A DNA stretch of 64,000 nt from Candidatus Gastranaerophilales bacterium (GTDB lineage: Bacteria > Cyanobacteriota > Vampirovibrionia > Gastranaerophilales > Gastranaerophilaceae), in the NCBI GenBank assembly GCA_944324905.1, contig CALUYB010000001.1:62001-126000 (forward strand), given 5' to 3'. How positions within the stretch are numbered: the first letter of the stretch is position 1; each line of letters opens with the position of its first letter. The notes under the pieces were generated by a model, which saw only the letters and a program-made list of their open reading frames with translations, was not told where the DNA came from and searched no databases. This document shows, piece after piece, positions 10,801 to 17,435 of the stretch. Position numbers and translations under genes: made by a program.

Positions 10801-11403
10801 TCAAACATCGATAAAATCACATCTGACATCTCAAAAATTATAAATACAAATGATGAAACAAATTACGATTATTCACTGCAAGATGTTGAATCTGACATTG
10901 CAAAGTTAAGATTAACCATTGAAAAAAACCTAAAAGGTGACAATTACAAAGAATTTATTAACAGACTTATTGAACTGAAAAATATAAATATTGAAAATAA
11001 CAAATTAAACCACGCGCTTGAAGGGCAAATGAGCCACCTAAACAATTGGTTCAAATCAGCCGCACAAAAATTAGAAGGGCTTTCAGAGCAAATTGAAAAT
11101 GCCGAAAAAATGAACATGGAAGAAATTAAAACTCGCCTGATTCGCTCTGAAAAATCCCCTGACGGCGGAAAAATTGAAGAAGCAACAAGAAGACAAATTT
11201 CATACCTTGAAGATTTAGATGAAAAATTAAATGTACTTTTGCAAAGACAACAAGACGGTTTTGACCCAAATTCCTTTATCGATGTAACTTATGAAAATAT
11301 GAAACAAACAAAAGAACTTGCAAGCCGCATGGATGAAATGGAAGTTAAAATCGATAAAATTCAAGGGTATATGGAAAAAATCGTTGCTTATATCGAAGAA
11401 TAA
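7870..11403 (+). CDS. Very long coiled-coil protein of unknown function
   Basis: A 1177-residue, Glu/Lys/Asn/Ile-rich protein with no signal peptide or membrane segment, predicted almost wholly helical with heptad-like spacing. It belongs to no enzyme family I recognise. Residues about 710-785 contain tandem 38-residue repeats (VIIELINKxxENQ.QKNDNETVELIKKVLENQ) whose DNA copies are nearly identical, so the duplication is recent. The C-terminal 150 residues look less repetitive. GAGGAA precedes the ATG by about 11 bases. A structural role (cytoskeleton-like scaffold, polar organiser or chromosome-associated) is a guess. Its stop codon abuts that of the convergent mnmD gene with no spacer. Confidence 0.75.
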   Translation: MADNVEVKLEQLTDAIRSLYSRPSLTQSEINNLMTSLAQKFENSTELSTQKFIGVIINETKKVLEEKQLEMRQQLTGFENLIKQMTQSLSNPKMSMEVTKILNEVTDMYAKLGAQEIALQKVNQTLIANKSANPINEIIKLSNEFNVFSRGFENITHTLNKNFTDFLNQVKSYNSKEEITEMQLELDTINGNINSIISALAIIDHKYRDLTGLIDAFHSKEAVFDQSLEGIKNIAEKFDHIKEDISKGATKDDITALKEHLDFVNKSVDTVNENINQSFNQNSQKFTNAINLIETKLSQNPTMEDLNNLKGEIKTSIDKLSVQSSTNKDDFIAKLQENITKLKAQSDADLKSQIFDHANGVNEGINYISSQMTKLQENLGASFLDKTQKMNEDVGSLKNKLDLIEQTIQKLPRENILQEVKTIEESLKTLTKNSLSSIVELVSSEFSSLDKSLENKGSENNQKIDSAINNLRDDIKIFAEKFSTLKDEISSLNQGSINTLKEPLEKALRELRETTIDEQLNIINQNIKNTTSSINSSFEKIKENFEHAASGTNVEILSKLNNAIPVISEKFEILRGYLAQENAQNSQELKDYFQETSEAVKEYINEIKDSYNSPLTEIKVDLQTLSNYLIESVENININISKEFEEYKNTIEEFLPNADNSEIKEALNSIKNDLIEGILGSTKNAKANFIILEEKINKILENQGTNNENVIIELINKILENQAQKNDNETVELIKKVLENQTESKEQVIIELINKVIENQNQKNDNETVELIKKVLENQNQKQTLNNEEIILEVINNILEKIEHNNQQQIHNAKELLEEIQNNSSEINEKISSFTKKEPLFNNEILHRLNAISEKLEVSDTYKEDEIKDSIELLKDHIENIAGSMREEFSNKISEISQNKEEKPQEKNPNVNEYLTKINEYLTNVEYLKNNLSEDLKDCIENQVNNLHEKFKDELKTKNQETKIDTYNLIQKVTNVESNIDKITSDISKIINTNDETNYDYSLQDVESDIAKLRLTIEKNLKGDNYKEFINRLIELKNINIENNKLNHALEGQMSHLNNWFKSAAQKLEGLSEQIENAEKMNMEEIKTRLIRSEKSPDGGKIEEATRRQISYLEDLDEKLNVLLQRQQDGFDPNSFIDVTYENMKQTKELASRMDEMEVKIDKIQGYMEKIVAYIEE
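9997..10224 (+). repeat. Two tandem 114-bp copies inside the coiled-coil gene
   Basis: Copies at 9997-10110 and 10111-10224 are in frame (38 codons). The stretch encoding QKNDNETVELIKKVLENQ is almost base-identical between 10039 and 10153 onwards. Each copy is itself two similar 18-20 residue helices. Recent in-frame expansion of the rod is the simplest reading. Confidence 0.85.
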
Positions 11404-12219
11404 TCAGCACATTTTTCTTAAATACTTGCTTGCACCCAAAAGGGTAGAATTTTTAACCTCATTTTCACGCTTTTTAAACATTTCATCGGCACTTGAGTTT
11501 AAATTCTCGTCCCTGTAGGGAATTCCCGCTTTTGTATTCATTAAACCCAGCTCAAAATCATCAAGCGGAAATTTTATTAATTTTTCATCTAAAGCTGCAA
11601 TGCTAACGTAAGAATGATTTTTACTATCAAGCATTTTACCTACAAAAAAATTATTTAAGCTCATCGCTTTTCTTACAGGCTGTGCGCTGCAATAAGTTAC
11701 AAGCACACCATGGGGTAAAAGCAGTCTTTTTAATTGCGCAAAAAACTCAACCGACCAGAGGGTAGGCAGCTTATTTGGCGCAAAAGCATCAAGAAAAATA
11801 ACATCGTAAGGTTTATTAAGCCCTAAAACAGTCTTTCTTGCATCATCAATATAAAAGTTAATTTTTGAATTACCCAGCTTTTTTTCGCCTCTTAAAAATT
11901 CATTAATCTCAGGCAAATAAAAATCAGATGTTTTTGAATATTCAACAAGCTCAAAATCCCACTCCAGCGCATCAATTACAATATCGCAATTTTTATAATA
12001 ACAAAGAGCATTTTTTGAATTATAACCAATGCCGTAACAAACGTCCAAAACCCTTATATTATCTGAGTTTTTAGTCCTTTGTTCAAAGTCAGATGGAATT
12101 ATAAATTTTTCAATGCTTTCTTTTTGTGCGCCCTCTCTTGAATGATAAATTTCATCCAATTCTTTGTTATATAAACCTATTGAACCGTCATCGGTTTTAA
12201 AAATTTGTGCATTTTTCAT
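11404..12219 (-). CDS. mnmD: MnmC-like tRNA U34 methyltransferase (MnmD type)
   Basis: SAM-dependent methyltransferase matching the methyltransferase half of MnmC, which converts nm5(s2)U34 to mnm5(s2)U34 in tRNA. The SAM-binding motif VLDVCYGIGYNS is followed by the family hallmark VIFLDAFAPNKLPTLW and then LLLPHGVLVTYCSA. The oxidoreductase half of MnmC is absent, as in free-standing MnmD proteins, at 271 residues. MnmG, which makes the precursor, is encoded at 48.6 kb. There is no Shine-Dalgarno: a TATAAT lies 7 bases before the ATG, so the mRNA is probably leaderless. Confidence 0.85.
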   Translation of the reverse strand: MKNAQIFKTDDGSIGLYNKELDEIYHSREGAQKESIEKFIIPSDFEQRTKNSDNIRVLDVCYGIGYNSKNALCYYKNCDIVIDALEWDFELVEYSKTSDFYLPEINEFLRGEKKLGNSKINFYIDDARKTVLGLNKPYDVIFLDAFAPNKLPTLWSVEFFAQLKRLLLPHGVLVTYCSAQPVRKAMSLNNFFVGKMLDSKNHSYVSIAALDEKLIKFPLDDFELGLMNTKAGIPYRDENLNSSADEMFKKRENEVKNSTLLGASKYLRKMC

Positions 12220-12226
12220 AAAATAT

Positions 12227-12232
12227 ATTATA
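12227..12232 (-). promoter_or_regulatory. Candidate -10 box of mnmD (leaderless start)
   Basis: Perfect TATAAT on the minus strand, 7 bases before the mnmD ATG and immediately after the T-run of the terminator of the preceding transcript. No clear -35 box could exist without overlapping that terminator. Transcription would start at or next to the A of the ATG. Confidence 0.5.
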
Positions 12233-12233
12233 C

Positions 12234-12257
12234 AAAAAAGGGAGCAATTAAGCTCCC
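12234..12257 (-). terminator. Rho-independent terminator of the NhaD/OadG transcript
   Basis: Hairpin GGGAGC-AATTAA-GCTCCC (arms 12240-12245 and 12252-12257) followed on the minus strand by six Ts. It closes the transcript carrying the ArsB/NhaD permease and the 34-residue peptide and sits directly upstream of mnmD. Confidence 0.85.
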
Positions 12258-12264
12258 TTAAAGT

Positions 12265-12369
12265 TTAAGTATTTAAAAAATGCGCTAAAAGTGCCATAAA
12301 TATTACCATTAAGATAAACATAATTATGCCAATCAACACATCTTTATTATTATGTTTAAATTCGTTCAT
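12265..12369 (-). CDS. 34-residue single-pass membrane peptide
   Basis: Small ORF with an ATG at 12369 preceded by a GAAAGG Shine-Dalgarno at suitable distance, and a terminator 8 bases after its stop. The product has a charged N-terminus (MNEFKHNNKDV) and then one uninterrupted hydrophobic helix (LIGIIMFILMVIFMALLA). It begins 12 bases after the NhaD-like gene ends and lies between that gene and the shared terminator, so it is part of the same mRNA. An accessory subunit of the adjacent transporter or of the OadG-like protein is plausible but unproven. Confidence 0.65.
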   Translation of the reverse strand: MNEFKHNNKDVLIGIIMFILMVIFMALLAHFLNT

Positions 12370-12380
12370 TTATAACCTTT

Positions 12381-13709
12381 CTACCTTAAAAATCTAAGAT
12401 AAATGTAAGCACTGCTTAATACAAGAGAAATAAAGACACAAATTGTGCCGTATTTCATAAAATGTAAAAAGCCTATGGGATAGCCTCTGTTTGCAGCGTT
12501 TTCACTGACATAAACGTTAGCTGCCGCACCTATTATGGTTAAGTTACCGCCAAGGCAAGCACCTAAAGATAATGACCACCAAATAGGATAAGCATAAGCA
12601 CTGCCAAGCTCACGCTCAATTTCAGCGATTAAAGGCGCCATTGTTGCGGTATATGGGATGTTATCAATAATACCAGAGGCAATACCTGAAATCCATAAAA
12701 CTAAAGAACATGTCATTGCTTTTGAACCTTGAGTAACATCAATTAGCCACTGTGCCATAAGTTTTATACCGCCAGAGGCCTCAAGTGCGCCAATAATAAC
12801 AAATAAACCGATAAAGAAAAATATTGCGTTCCACTCAACGTCCCTTAAAATATCAGTCGGCTTTTCAAAAAGCAAAAGCACACATGCGCCCACCATAGCG
12901 ACAATACTTGTTTCAAGGTGAATTGTATCATGCAATACAAATCCTAAAATTACAAGTGAAAGCACTACAAGTGAGCGAATCATCAAAGGAATATCCTCAA
13001 TTGTTTTAGAATTATCAATCTCCATAACGGATTTCATTTTTTCCGGTGTTGTAACTAATTGTTTTCTAAATAAGAAATACATGGCACATACAACCGCAAG
13101 CAAAATAATTGCAACAATTCCCGTTAATTCTTTTATAAAATCCATAAAAGAAAAACCTGCAGCAGAACCTATTATGATGTTTGGCGGATCGCCGATAAGA
13201 GTAGCCGTACCGCCGATGTTAGACGCAAAAATTTCAACTATTAAATAAGGCAAGGGGTTTATGTCCAATTTTTTTGCTATTGCAAAAGTAATAGGCAAAA
13301 TCAAAATAACTGTTGTAACGTTGTCTAAAAGTGAGCTTACAACAGCAGTAAAAATTGATAACATAAAAAGAACTTTTACAGGATGACCTTTTGTAAATTT
13401 TAAAAGCTCATTTGCAATCCAATTAAAAATGCCGCTGCGAGTAGTAATTGCAACAATAATCATCATTGAAACAAGCAAAAATATTACATTAAAGTCAACA
13501 AAATTTATAAAATAATGAGGATTAATTGCCCCGTCAATCATTTTTGTTTGACTTACAAGATTTAAAACAATTGCTATAACAGCACCGATTAGTGCTATTG
13601 TAACCTTTGGGATTTTCTCAAGTGCAATAAAAATATAGGCAAGAATTAACAGCCCTGCGCTAAATGCTACAGCATTTGCACTTACAAAATTATGAAAATT
13701 TTCTAACAT
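12381..13709 (-). CDS. ArsB/NhaD family ion permease (probable Na+/H+ antiporter)
   Basis: Polytopic inner-membrane transporter of 442 residues with about eleven hydrophobic segments. Signatures of the ArsB/NhaD family within the ion transporter superfamily are present: SSLLDNVTTVILILP, GGTATLIGDPPNIIIG and, in the second half, IIDNIPYTATMAP, with GACLGGNLTIIGAAAN as the paired motif. NhaD members exchange Na+ for H+, while ArsB members export arsenite. No arsenic genes are nearby. The upstream OadG-like sodium-pump subunit favours a sodium role. It follows that gene by 3 bases. Confidence 0.85.
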   Translation of the reverse strand: MLENFHNFVSANAVAFSAGLLILAYIFIALEKIPKVTIALIGAVIAIVLNLVSQTKMIDGAINPHYFINFVDFNVIFLLVSMMIIVAITTRSGIFNWIANELLKFTKGHPVKVLFMLSIFTAVVSSLLDNVTTVILILPITFAIAKKLDINPLPYLIVEIFASNIGGTATLIGDPPNIIIGSAAGFSFMDFIKELTGIVAIILLAVVCAMYFLFRKQLVTTPEKMKSVMEIDNSKTIEDIPLMIRSLVVLSLVILGFVLHDTIHLETSIVAMVGACVLLLFEKPTDILRDVEWNAIFFFIGLFVIIGALEASGGIKLMAQWLIDVTQGSKAMTCSLVLWISGIASGIIDNIPYTATMAPLIAEIERELGSAYAYPIWWSLSLGACLGGNLTIIGAAANVYVSENAANRGYPIGFLHFMKYGTICVFISLVLSSAYIYLRFLR

Positions 13710-13712
13710 ATA

Positions 13713-13967
13713 CTATCTCCCGCTTCTTTGCAAATTTAAAATTGAAGCAATAGCAACTGCCACCATTTCTTCTTCATTTGTTTGCGGTCTTTTTTTGGTT
13801 GTCGTTGTTTCAACAACTTTTGGCGGGAATTTTTTATTTAAATAGCCGACAATGCCTGATGTAATATCCATGGCAATTACCATAATTGTCAAAAATACAA
13901 ATACGATAAGCATGCCAACAATAGTAATAATCACGCCGTCAGAAATGGCTTGCATAATATTTTCCAT
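13713..13967 (-). CDS. OadG-like small membrane subunit (sodium-pumping decarboxylase gamma family)
   Basis: An 84-residue protein with an N-terminal amphipathic stretch, one membrane helix (GVIITIVGMLIVFVFLTIMVIAM), a Lys/Thr/Pro linker and a C-terminal conserved block (EEEMVAVAIASIL). This is the architecture of OadG/MmdD gamma or delta subunits, which hold the alpha and beta subunits of Na+-translocating decarboxylases together. No alpha (biotin or carboxyltransferase) or beta (ion pump) gene is in the window. The next gene is an NhaD-like permease. A strong AAGGAG precedes the ATG. Confidence 0.75.
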   Translation of the reverse strand: MENIMQAISDGVIITIVGMLIVFVFLTIMVIAMDITSGIVGYLNKKFPPKVVETTTTKKRPQTNEEEMVAVAIASILNLQRSGR

Positions 13968-13983
13968 TATTTTCTCCTTTTCT

Positions 13984-14012
13984 ATATACTTTTTCCAAAC
14001 TAAAAAGTATAT
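13984..14012. repeat. Perfect 11-bp inverted repeat upstream of the OadG-like gene
   Basis: ATATACTTTTT (13984-13994) and AAAAAGTATAT (14002-14012) flank a 7-base loop, in the leader of the OadG-like gene just upstream of its Shine-Dalgarno. On the plus strand it is followed by Ts, but no plus-strand gene precedes it. It could be an operator or a leader hairpin. Confidence 0.45.
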
Positions 14013-14015
14013 TTT

Positions 14016-14384
14016 TTAAGGAGCACGACTGTTAATTTCGGTCGAGTATGCGAGTTTAGTGCAATTAATTGTTAAAAAATTATTTTTATAAAAATTATTT
14101 ATCTTATTTGAAAAATCAAATCTAAAAGATGGCGCAACAGTGGACAAAAATCCGCCATTAATTTCTCTATGAGAAGTAATAGATTTTGAGGAATTATTTT
14201 GACAAACAAAATGCCCGTCATTTGAGGTTTTACTTAACATGCCGTTTTTTTCGGCATCAATTATAAAATTGCGCACAAGGGCAGACTTTTTTTGAAAATC
14301 TGTATGATTATCAGTACAAATTGCCCCATAGAAAAGCAATTGCACAAATACGAATATAAAAGTTAATAAAACCCTCAAATTCAT
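14016..14384 (-). CDS. Small secreted protein of unknown function
   Basis: Not recognised. 122 residues with an N-terminal hydrophobic signal (LRVLLTFIFVFVQLLFYGAIC) whose Cys could be a lipoprotein site, although the lipobox is imperfect. The mature part is Ser/Asn-rich with two further Cys residues. No Shine-Dalgarno is visible. A TATAAA lies 8 bases before the ATG. It could be a lineage-specific pilin-like or envelope protein, or a weakly expressed ORF. Confidence 0.5.
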   Translation of the reverse strand: MNLRVLLTFIFVFVQLLFYGAICTDNHTDFQKKSALVRNFIIDAEKNGMLSKTSNDGHFVCQNNSSKSITSHREINGGFLSTVAPSFRFDFSNKINNFYKNNFLTINCTKLAYSTEINSRAP

Positions 14385-14407
14385 AATTGTATTTTATACA
14401 CAAAATA

Positions 14408-15070
14408 TTATGGACGCAAGGCAAGACCGTCAACAAGGACAAAACGCCCTAAGGGCAAGACTTCACAGTATTTTTGCAGTGAGTCAATAAAGCATTTATT
14501 TTCGCAAAAACCGCCTGAAATACAGATTTTCTGGGGATTTTTCGTAAAGTTATAAGCATTGTAGGCTATCCCATGGATAAATTTTGAAATTGCAATTTTT
14601 GGCGCAAGCCCTTTTGAAACATCATCCATAATTTTTTCTAACCCGAAAATCCCGCATGTGACAGGGTATTTCTCCTCACAAAACTCTAACTCATCGACTT
14701 TAACATCGTAAAACTTTAAAAGCATTTCAATTGTTGCGCCTGTTGCAGCAGCACAGCTTGAATTCCAGTCCATATCAGAAAATTTTGAGTTTTTATATTT
14801 TATCCATTTAATATCTCTTGAACCCAGATCAAGCGCAATAAAATTATTTTCAAGATGTGCTTTTGCGCCCATTGCAAGGGCTACAACCTCATTTACATAC
14901 AGGGCGGAGTTTTTATCGCTTGTGTGACCTGTCATTTTTTCATATTTTATATCAAATTTTCTTGCCTCGCTTGTCGGGTAAATACTGTATTTGCGCTCAT
15001 TTAAGGGCGTTATCTCAAGAATTTTTGACCACGTGGTACCTGCATCTATGTAAAATTTCGATTTGTTCAT
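14408..15070 (-). CDS. BadF/HgdC-type ASKHA ATPase (dehydratase-activator family)
   Basis: Member of the BcrAD/BadFG family. These ATPases bind one [4Fe-4S] cluster per dimer and use ATP to drive electrons into a partner metalloenzyme at low potential. Visible are the phosphate-1 motif IDAGTTWSK at residues 9-17, the second loop LDLGSRD, and the two cysteine motifs expected to bind the shared cluster: SSCAAATGA (C106) and TCGIFGLEK (C139). A GGFCEN adenosine-type motif and a VDGLALRP ending complete it. At 220 residues it is shorter than HgdC (about 260). The ATG overlaps the TGA of the preceding unknown gene by 4 bases, suggesting that gene encodes its partner. Confidence 0.82.
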   Translation of the reverse strand: MNKSKFYIDAGTTWSKILEITPLNERKYSIYPTSEARKFDIKYEKMTGHTSDKNSALYVNEVVALAMGAKAHLENNFIALDLGSRDIKWIKYKNSKFSDMDWNSSCAAATGATIEMLLKFYDVKVDELEFCEEKYPVTCGIFGLEKIMDDVSKGLAPKIAISKFIHGIAYNAYNFTKNPQKICISGGFCENKCFIDSLQKYCEVLPLGRFVLVDGLALRP

Positions 15071-15801
15071 CTTAACCTCAAAAACGCCTCTATTTTAGCA
15101 TAAGCAGAGTTTGTAGGAATAGCGTCCACATCAATATAAAGCCCGTTATATTTATCGGCTAAATACTTTGCAAGTGCCGTTTTTGAGCAAAAAGTCTGCG
15201 CAAAAAAGACTGTAGGTAAATCAGGCTCAACATACATTTCAAGCTCAAAATTTGCAGGGTTTTTAGCCTCAACACACCTTGACCAACCAAAAACATGGGT
15301 CTGGGGCGGAAATAAATCACAAATATTTAAATCATTAGGCGGAACACCCCAAAAACCAAAACGCGCATTTGAGCGCTCAAGGTGTGAATAGTCTTTCTGC
15401 TCAACAATATTTACAGTAATTAAAGAAAGCTTTTCTTTAAGTGGCAGCGAACTTTTACAAATGGGCACATCGCTCAATTGATTAAGGGGCAAAGTGTCCT
15501 CAAAATAGGATAATTCAACCTCAAAACCTTCGTTTTTAAGCAAGTTTGCCGCAAAAAAACCACTGTCGCATTTATCTTTTCCAACTGCAGCCAAAATTTT
15601 TATAATTCTGTTTTTGAGATAAAAAGCGTTATCAAAAATATTTTTAATAATCCCGCAATACGCATCAGGAGTGAATTTTGAGGATGGATAATTAAAGCAA
15701 ATATCTAAATCAACCCAGGTGGCATTTGGATATTCAAGTTTTGTTTTATTTATTAAATTAGGGTGCGGATATCCCCAAAAAGCAATTATATCCTTTGTCA
15801 T
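15067..15801 (-). CDS. Unrecognised cysteine-containing protein in the glycine-cleavage operon
   Basis: I do not recognise this 244-residue protein. It is soluble, with no signal peptide, and holds seven scattered cysteines (in DICFNY, AYCGI, DKCDSG, PICKSS, NICDLF, SRCVEA and TFCSKT) plus aromatic-rich turns (FWGYPHPN, FGFWGVPPND). It overlaps gcvPA by 4 bases at its 5' end and the BadF-type activase by 4 bases at its 3' end. The three are therefore translationally coupled. An iron-sulfur or metal-binding partner reduced by the activase is a reasonable inference. It is shorter than HgdB/BcrB-type partners, and no standard Fe-S spacing is apparent. Confidence 0.8.
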   Translation of the reverse strand: MTKDIIAFWGYPHPNLINKTKLEYPNATWVDLDICFNYPSSKFTPDAYCGIIKNIFDNAFYLKNRIIKILAAVGKDKCDSGFFAANLLKNEGFEVELSYFEDTLPLNQLSDVPICKSSLPLKEKLSLITVNIVEQKDYSHLERSNARFGFWGVPPNDLNICDLFPPQTHVFGWSRCVEAKNPANFELEMYVEPDLPTVFFAQTFCSKTALAKYLADKYNGLYIDVDAIPTNSAYAKIEAFLRLR

Positions 15802-17039
15802 AGGCTTAAATACAGTTCAATTTCTTCTTCATCATTAAGTTCAGTAGCAGCAGTTAAAATTCTTTTATCATCCAGCGCAATACCGCCTAAAATGCCTCTT
15901 TCCTTAAGCATTGCAAGGTATTCTTGAGCATTTTGCTCACTTTTTAGCTCATAGGTAAATTCATTAAAAAAGTTTTTATTTAAAATTTTATAACCCTTAT
16001 TTTGCAAGCCCTGTGCAAGTTTATGGGCATTTTTATAAGCAAGATAGTTTAATTCTTGAAAACCCTTTTTGCCTGTCAAACTTAAATATAAAGTAGCGCA
16101 AAGTGCACAGTGGGCTTGGTTTGAGCAAATATTACTCGTTGCTTTTTCTCGTCTAATGTGTTGTTCGCGAGCCTGCAGAGTTAAAACATAGGCGTCTTTG
16201 CCTTCTCTATCAACAGTTTTACCTGCAATGCGTCCTGCAAGCTGACGTTTATAAGCATCACGACAGCAAATAAACCCGCCATAAGGCCCGCCAAAATTAA
16301 GCGACAGACCAAGGGTCTGAAAATCACCCACCGTAATATCACTTTTTGGTGGCTCTAAAAGTGATAATGTTGAAATATCAACACATGCAATAATTAATTC
16401 ATTTGCATTTTTTTCTGGCATTTCAACAATTTCGCCAAGGTAATTTGGACTTTGGTACAATTTACAAGCTAAATCCTCGTCCTTGCAATCACTTGCAACA
16501 ATTAATTCAACATCTGCAGCATGTAAATATGTTTTTATAACTTCAAGATAATTCGGGTTAATGTTTTCATCAACAAAGGCTTTTGTTTTTTTACTCAAAC
16601 GGCAAGCCATTAAAATTGCCTCAGCACAAGCACTTGCGCCATCGTAAACAGAGGCGTTTGCAACATCTTGCGCACACAAATTGCAAATCATGGTTTGAAA
16701 TTCATACATAATTTGCAATGACCCCTGTGAAATTTCCGCCTGATAAGGGGTGTAGGCAGATAAAAATTCATACCTTGAAACGGTATCCCCAAGTGCTGCG
16801 GGGATGAATTTTTTATACGCGCCGCCACCTAAAAAACAAGCATAGTCAGTGTTATTTTTTTTTGAGATTTTTTTAAGTTTTTTTATGGCTTCAAGCTCAC
16901 TCAGTGGATTAAAAAGTTTAAAATCCTCTGTACGTGCGCTTTTTGGTATAACTTCAAAAAGTTCGTCAGGTGATTTTATACCAATATCAGCGCACATTTT
17001 TTCGCGGTCATCACTGCTTAAAGCTTCAAAATTGTACAT
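15798..17039 (-). CDS. gcvPA: Glycine dehydrogenase (decarboxylating) subunit 1
   Basis: N-terminal half of the split P-protein of the glycine cleavage system, which with GcvPB decarboxylates glycine and passes aminomethyl to the lipoyl arm of GcvH. Recognisable motifs are CFLGGGAYKKFIP near residue 70, TPYQAEISQGSLQ, YDGASACAEA, LNFGGPYGGF and AREQHIRREKATSNICSNQ. The length of 413 residues fits split systems; the PLP lysine is in GcvPB (43-44 kb). It starts 1 base after gcvH and overlaps the unknown downstream gene by 4 bases. Confidence 0.95.
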   Translation of the reverse strand: MYNFEALSSDDREKMCADIGIKSPDELFEVIPKSARTEDFKLFNPLSELEAIKKLKKISKKNNTDYACFLGGGAYKKFIPAALGDTVSRYEFLSAYTPYQAEISQGSLQIMYEFQTMICNLCAQDVANASVYDGASACAEAILMACRLSKKTKAFVDENINPNYLEVIKTYLHAADVELIVASDCKDEDLACKLYQSPNYLGEIVEMPEKNANELIIACVDISTLSLLEPPKSDITVGDFQTLGLSLNFGGPYGGFICCRDAYKRQLAGRIAGKTVDREGKDAYVLTLQAREQHIRREKATSNICSNQAHCALCATLYLSLTGKKGFQELNYLAYKNAHKLAQGLQNKGYKILNKNFFNEFTYELKSEQNAQEYLAMLKERGILGGIALDDKRILTAATELNDEEEIELYLSL

Positions 17040-17040
17040 C

Positions 17041-17427
17041 TTAGGCTACTTCTTCCTTGTAATCTTCGTATTCTAAAAGCCCCAAGCTGTCTTGCGCAAA
17101 TGTATCACTTTGAACTTTAACTAACCAGCCTTTTTCCCAGACATTTTCGTTAATAAGTTCAGGCGAGTTAATCAATTCTTCATTAACTTCAACAATTTTG
17201 CCGCCTATGGGCATATAAATTTCACTTGCAGCTTTAACAGATTCAATTGTTGCAAAAACTTCGCCTTTTGCAAATTCGCTCTCAACTTCGGGCAATTCAA
17301 CAAATACAATGTCGCCCAACTGTTCAACGGCATAATCGGTTAAGCCGATTTTATAAGTGTCGCCTTCATCAAGTACCCATTCATGGCTTTTTGAACATAA
17401 AATTCCTTCAGGTTGTTGAATACTCAT
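17041..17427 (-). CDS. gcvH: Glycine cleavage system H protein
   Basis: Lipoyl carrier of the glycine cleavage system: it shuttles the aminomethyl group from the P-protein to GcvT and dihydrolipoyl groups to the L-protein. The lipoylation motif ATIESVKAASE places the modified lysine at K65, the expected site. The domain start HEWVLDEG and the C-terminal GWLVKVQ are typical. At 128 residues it is full length. It sits between gcvT (8-base gap) and gcvPA (1-base gap). Confidence 0.96.
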   Translation of the reverse strand: MSIQQPEGILCSKSHEWVLDEGDTYKIGLTDYAVEQLGDIVFVELPEVESEFAKGEVFATIESVKAASEIYMPIGGKIVEVNEELINSPELINENVWEKGWLVKVQSDTFAQDSLGLLEYEDYKEEVA

Positions 17428-17435
17428 TTTATCTC

